A stretch of DNA of 8,421 nucleotides from Frankiales bacterium (GTDB taxonomy: Bacteria; Actinomycetota; Actinomycetes; Mycobacteriales; SCTD01): contig JAOPWW010000268.1 of the NCBI GenBank assembly GCA_025965495.1, positions 1-8,421 on the forward strand. The letters are read 5' to 3'. The position numbers and the translations under genes were made by a program. This document shows positions 5,408 to 8,421 of the stretch, in pieces; the stretch's first letter is position 1, and each line of letters opens with the position of its first letter. The notes under the pieces are model-generated. The model saw only the letters and a list, made by a program, of their open reading frames with translations, searched no databases and was not told the origin of the DNA.

Positions 5408-5510
5408 GAGGGGCCTCCTTCTCGACTCGGCGGGCGGGGGTCGCCCCCTCGCCTCAGCGCACCGGCTGGCGCGCTCTCCTCACGCTCACCCTAGCGGCTG
5501 AGGGGCCTCC
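5408..5510. repeat. GAGGGGCCTCC direct repeat and hairpins upstream of DUF5679
   Basis: The 11-mer GAGGGGCCTCC, whose core GAGG-GG-CCTC is quasi-palindromic, occurs at 5408-5418, overlapping the DUF5679 ribosome binding site, and at 5500-5510, inside the last codons of the histidine kinase. Between them are a GGGGG-TCG-CCCCC hairpin (5436-5448) and an AGCGC/GCGCT hairpin with an inner CC/GG pair (5456-5475). The latter could weakly end the kinase transcript but lacks a T-run. A TAGGGT on the minus strand (5488-5493) is a possible -10 box without a good -35. Confidence 0.4.
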
Positions 5511-8158
5511 GGCCCGCCTGGCTCGGCCGGGCGCGGCGGGGGTACGGCCCACGGTGGCGCGTTGCGGCCCCTGCGCAGGGCGACCGGGCTCGTGCCCTGC
5601 CCTGCTCTGCCGTCCCCGACGACCGTCCCGCCCTGTCCCGGTGTCCCGCCCGCGACCGTCCCGCCCTGTCCCGGTGTCCCGGCCGCGACCGCGACCGCGT
5701 CCACCGGCAGGCCCACCCCGGCACCCCGGTCACGGCCGGGAACGGGGACGGGGACCGGAGCGGAGACGACCGCGTCGCCGTCGGACGCCGCCGACACGGG
5801 AGCCCCGGCGTCCGGCCGGCCCGACGCACCGCGGCCCACGCTCAGGCCCCGGCTCGGTCCGGCTCCCGCGGCCAGCTCCTCCCCGGCGAGCGGCAGGGTG
5901 AAGACGAAGGTGGAGCCGACGTTCAGCGTGGAGCGGCACGAGAGCGCGCCCCCCATCGCCGTCGCGAGCTGCCGGGCGATGTACAGCCCGAGGCCGGTGC
6001 CGCCCGTCGTCATGCGCATGGGGTCCTCGACCCGGTGGAACTTCTCGAACACCCGCTCGACCTGGTCGGCGGGGATGCCGCGGCCGGAGTCCGACACCTC
6101 GACCTGGGCGAGGCCGCCCCCGCCGTCGACCACGAGCCGCACCTGCACGGGGGTGCCGGGGGTGGAGTACTTGAGCGCGTTGCCGACGAGGTTGGTCAGC
6201 ACCTGGATGACCCGCACCGGGTCGCACGCCACCTGCACCGGCCCGTCCGGCAGGACGGCCGTCACGCGCTCGCCGTCGGCGCCGAAGTCCGCGCACGCCC
6301 GGCGGGTGAGCGCCGCGAGGTCGTCGCGCCCCATGTCGACCTGGGCGGGGGACGCGCTCTCGGTGGCACTGATGCGGGAGGCCAGCAGCAGGTCCTCGAC
6401 GAGCCGGGCGAGGTGCCCGGCGCGGTCGACGATGACGTCGAGGCACTCGTTGCGCTTCTCGGGCGTCATCCGGTCGCCACGCCGCCGCAGCAGGTCGGCG
6501 TAGCCCTTGATGGGCGTGACCGGGGTGCGCAGCTCGTGGCTGACGGTGGCGATGAAGTCGGCCTTGAGCCGCTCCACCTGCCGCTCGCGGGTGACGTCGT
6601 GGACGATGACGACGACCCGCTGCAGCACGCCGTCGTCGTCGAACACCCCGGCGAAGGCGCACCGGACGACGCGCTCCTCGCCGTCGTCGCGCAGCAGGGT
6701 GACCTCGACGGTGGTCTGCGGCTCGGCCGGCAGCAGCAGCGAGCGGCCCACCAGGAAGGGGTCGCACGGCGTCCCGTCGGCCCCGCGGGTGGCCAGCAGC
6801 GCCGGCAGTGGCCGTCCGAGGGCGGCGGCGCTGGAGCGCCCGGACAGCCTCTCGACGGCCGGGCTCCAGAGCTGGACGACGCCGGCGCCGTCCAGCACCA
6901 GGATGCCGTCCGAGGACTGGTCGACGACGGCCTGCAGCTTGCCGGTCTCCTCCTCGACGCGGCGCAGGTGGGCCGCGCCGCGCAGTGCCACGGCCAGCGC
7001 CGACGCGGTCGGGGTGAGCAGCGTCAGCTCGCGGGTGCCGAGCGCGCGGGAGCGGTCGCGGGTGGCGAGGACGACGGCGCCCAGGCGGCGTCCCTCGGCC
7101 TCGAGGGGGGCCACCAGCGCGCGCGCCCAGCCCTCGGGCAGGTCGTCGGTGAGCGCACCGGCGCCGTCGAGGGCGGCCCGCTCGAGCAGGCGCCGTTCGG
7201 CACCGGTCGCCACCCGGCGGTCGCTGCCCTGCTCGCGGTCGTCGAGGACCGACAGCGGGTGGGTGCCGCCGGGCTGCGCCCCGACGTCGAGCACGGCCAG
7301 GGCGAGGTCGGCGCCGAAGACCTGGCGGGCGAGCTCGAGGAAGGCGGCGAGCAGGTCGTCGGCCTCGCGGCGTCCGGCCAGCAGCTGCGAGAGCTCCAGC
7401 AGCCGGGTCGTGCGCTCGCGCTCCTCGGCCTCCTGGGCGGCGGCGCGGTAGGCGAACAGCAGGGCCGCTGCGGGCATGACAGTGAAGGGGAGCATCGCCG
7501 GCGCCGCCGTCGAGACCGCGAGGACCGTCCCGCCGAGGGCGACGTTGCCGAGCGCCATCACGGTCGACAGGCGGGCCTCCTCGCGCACCAGCTGCCACGG
7601 CGCGACGTCGGCGACCACGGCCAGCAGCCGGGAGATGTGCAGGAGGTTGACCGCCGCGAAGGCCAGCGTGCCGGCGACGAGGGCGACGACGGTGCGCCAG
7701 CCCAGGCCGGCACCGGGACCGGTCAGCAGGTGGACGACGAGCACGAGCGCGCCGGCGGCCGTGGCGAGCATGGAGACGTTGAAGACGGCCTTCTGGGGCG
7801 GCCGCCGCCGCACGACCTCCCGGAACACCATGGCCAGCAGCCCGAGGTCCAGGGCGGCGTCGGCGGGCAGCAGCGCGACGTCGAGCAGGATCGCGGCCTC
7901 GAAGAACGTCAGGTGCTCGGTCTGCTCCCCGTGGCGCAGCGGGACCGACAGCTGGTCCCCGAGGACGGTCAGGACCAGCAGCACGCCGAGCAGCAGCCAG
8001 CCGTGGGCCCAGGGCAGGGCGGCGGTCACGTGGACGACGGGCCCGTCGTCGGCGACCACCAGCCGCGCGACGACCTGGGTCAGGGCACTGAGCAGCGCGG
8101 TCCCCAGCAGCAGGCGGGGCAGACGCGCCGCTGCCGACGGCTCGCTCGTGGAGGTCAC
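5486..8158 (-). CDS. Membrane sensor histidine kinase: multi-TM, GAF, PAS, HisKA, HATPase_c, low-complexity tail
   Basis: This 890-residue protein has about six or seven hydrophobic segments between residues 13 and 238, forming an integral membrane sensor. A GAF-like domain follows (about 250-395), then a PAS domain (about 405-525, starting LQAVVDQSSDGILVLD and ending VIVHDVTRERQ). The dimerisation helix carries the phospho-acceptor H541 in SHELRTP. The ATP-binding domain has the N box NLVGNALKYS (656-665), G1 DSGRGIP (690-696), F box (704-708) and G2 GGTGLGL (719-725), all intact. Residues after about 760 are an unusual 130-residue Ala/Gly/Pro/Val tail, richer in rare codons (ACA, GGA, AGA, GTA, CTA) than the rest. 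GTG 8158 is the only start leaving a natural N-terminus, but the 17 nt before it are pyrimidine-rich with no Shine-Dalgarno. Expression probably depends on the upstream gene 43 nt away. No partner response regulator is in the window. Confidence 0.95.
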   Translation of the reverse strand: MTSTSEPSAAARLPRLLLGTALLSALTQVVARLVVADDGPVVHVTAALPWAHGWLLLGVLLVLTVLGDQLSVPLRHGEQTEHLTFFEAAILLDVALLPADAALDLGLLAMVFREVVRRRPPQKAVFNVSMLATAAGALVLVVHLLTGPGAGLGWRTVVALVAGTLAFAAVNLLHISRLLAVVADVAPWQLVREEARLSTVMALGNVALGGTVLAVSTAAPAMLPFTVMPAAALLFAYRAAAQEAEERERTTRLLELSQLLAGRREADDLLAAFLELARQVFGADLALAVLDVGAQPGGTHPLSVLDDREQGSDRRVATGAERRLLERAALDGAGALTDDLPEGWARALVAPLEAEGRRLGAVVLATRDRSRALGTRELTLLTPTASALAVALRGAAHLRRVEEETGKLQAVVDQSSDGILVLDGAGVVQLWSPAVERLSGRSSAAALGRPLPALLATRGADGTPCDPFLVGRSLLLPAEPQTTVEVTLLRDDGEERVVRCAFAGVFDDDGVLQRVVVIVHDVTRERQVERLKADFIATVSHELRTPVTPIKGYADLLRRRGDRMTPEKRNECLDVIVDRAGHLARLVEDLLLASRISATESASPAQVDMGRDDLAALTRRACADFGADGERVTAVLPDGPVQVACDPVRVIQVLTNLVGNALKYSTPGTPVQVRLVVDGGGGLAQVEVSDSGRGIPADQVERVFEKFHRVEDPMRMTTGGTGLGLYIARQLATAMGGALSCRSTLNVGSTFVFTLPLAGEELAAGAGPSRGLSVGRGASGRPDAGAPVSAASDGDAVVSAPVPVPVPGRDRGAGVGLPVDAVAVAAGTPGQGGTVAGGTPGQGGTVVGDGRAGQGTSPVALRRGRNAPPWAVPPPRPAEPGGPEAPQPLG
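5621..5686 (-). repeat. 33-bp perfect-period duplication in the kinase tail
   Basis: Units 5621-5653 and 5654-5686 are identical at 32 of 33 positions and encode two 11-residue copies of (A/G)GTPGQGGTV. The in-frame length and near identity point to a recent duplication in a disordered tail. Confidence 0.9.
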
Positions 8159-8201
8159 GAGGGAGACATCGGCAGCGGGCGGCGGCGCTGGAGGGGCGCG
8201 G

Positions 8202-8421
8202 TCAGCTCCAGCGGGTGGCGGACCAGGTGCGGGCGCTCCACGTGCGGGCCGACCAGGTGCGGGCCGACCAGTCGGCGTCGCTCCAGGTGCGGGCCGACCA
8301 GGTCCGGGCGCTCCAGGTGCGGGCCGACCAGGTGCGGGCGCTCCAGTCGCTGTCGGCCCAGGTGCGGGCGGCCCAGGTGCGCGCGGCCCACGTGCGGGCT
8401 GCCCAGACGTCCTCGCCGTCG
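8202..8421 (-). CDS. C-terminal end of a Trp-pentad-repeat protein, possibly a secreted S8 (subtilisin-like) peptidase
   Basis: The minus frame ending in TGA at 8202-8204 is open to the window edge (72 residues, N-terminus missing). From residue 6 it consists of thirteen pentads starting with Trp (WAART x3, WADSD, WSART x4, WSDAD, WSART x3, WSATR), then a final WS. Serine is written as AGC in some copies and TCG in others, a three-base change silent only in this frame. Thr, Ala and Arg codons also vary silently. This is strong evidence that this frame, not the overlapping ORFs on either strand, is coding. Regular WS-rich tails like this are known at the C-termini of actinobacterial secreted subtilisin-like proteases, hence the suggested identity, but no catalytic domain is visible. 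The stop lies 43 nt before the histidine kinase, suggesting one operon. Confidence 0.85.
   Translation of the reverse strand, partial: DGEDVWAARTWAARTWAARTWADSDWSARTWSARTWSARTWSARTWSDADWSARTWSARTWSARTWSATRWS
8205..8405 (-). repeat. 15-bp tandem repeat encoding WSART-type pentads
   Basis: The 15-bp unit encodes W-S/A-A-R-T, interrupted at regular places by the acidic pentads WADSD and WSDAD. The acidic pentads are 25 residues apart, giving a possible higher-order unit of one acidic plus four basic pentads. The copies differ mostly at silent positions, so the array is under selection at protein level and is not a fresh expansion. Confidence 0.88.

Noticed and set aside
5730..7598. Long minus-strand Arg/Ala-rich ORF inside the kinase
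   Set aside because: It is an alternative frame of the kinase gene, whose own frame carries all H, N, G1, F and G2 motifs.
8155..8391. Minus-strand 78-residue His/Leu/Pro pentapeptide-like ORF
   Set aside because: It is a shifted reading of the WSART array. Variation between units changes its residues and introduces rare CGA codons, whereas the frame ending at 8202 explains the variation as silent.
8215..8421. Plus-strand frame reading VRADQVRALQ-type pentads, like a coiled coil
   Set aside because: It is the antisense of the WSART array. It has no start codon with a ribosome binding site, and it would run head-on against the kinase start.

Overview
The window is chromosomal DNA of a very GC-rich actinobacterium. 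G or C fills nearly every third codon position, GTG starts are common, and several gene families (the DUF5679 CxxC protein, the 57-residue protein ending in WW, and the ThiF-like/AarF pair) are typical of that phylum. I see no tRNA, rRNA, CRISPR array, insertion sequence or phage gene. The cluster resembles a conserved actinobacterial housekeeping neighbourhood more than a mobile island.

Layout. (1) 1-521, plus strand: the Pro/Ala/Ser-rich C-terminal tail of a protein that begins outside the window, with a 28-residue repeat. (2) 522-810: a gene-free stretch with a possible ECF-type promoter and a strong intrinsic terminator. (3) 811-1290, plus strand: a two-gene unit of a small orphan protein resembling sigma-70 region 4 and a 57-residue four-cysteine protein, followed by a 27-bp tandem repeat. 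(4) 1465-4122, minus strand: a ThiF/E1-like NAD/ATP-fold protein with a four-cysteine zinc site, then an ABC1/AarF atypical kinase. (5) 4276-5211, plus strand: a pirin-family cupin, divergent from the ThiF-like gene. A symmetric hairpin separates it from the convergent 50-residue DUF5679 protein (5255-5407, minus). (6) 5486-8158, minus strand: an 890-residue membrane sensor histidine kinase with GAF, PAS, HisKA and HATPase domains and a low-complexity tail. (7) 8202-8421, minus strand: the C-terminal end of another protein, made of 13 pentads starting with Trp (mostly WSART). Tails of this kind are known from secreted subtilisin-like proteases.

How the genes may work together. The Trp-repeat protein and the histidine kinase are 43 nt apart on one strand and look co-transcribed, so the kinase may sense or control an envelope or secreted process linked to its upstream neighbour. 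No response regulator lies in the window. The ThiF-like and AarF-like genes form a second minus-strand unit of unknown pathway. The sigma-like and CxxC proteins are separated by 3 nt and are probably translationally coupled.

The least explained items are the Trp-pentad protein, the 27-bp repeat whose substitutions fall almost entirely in one codon phase, the orphan sigma-region-4 protein lacking basic residues in its expected recognition helix, and the promoter/terminator pair at 549-706 that could define a short RNA. None is strong enough to be called a new system from sequence alone.
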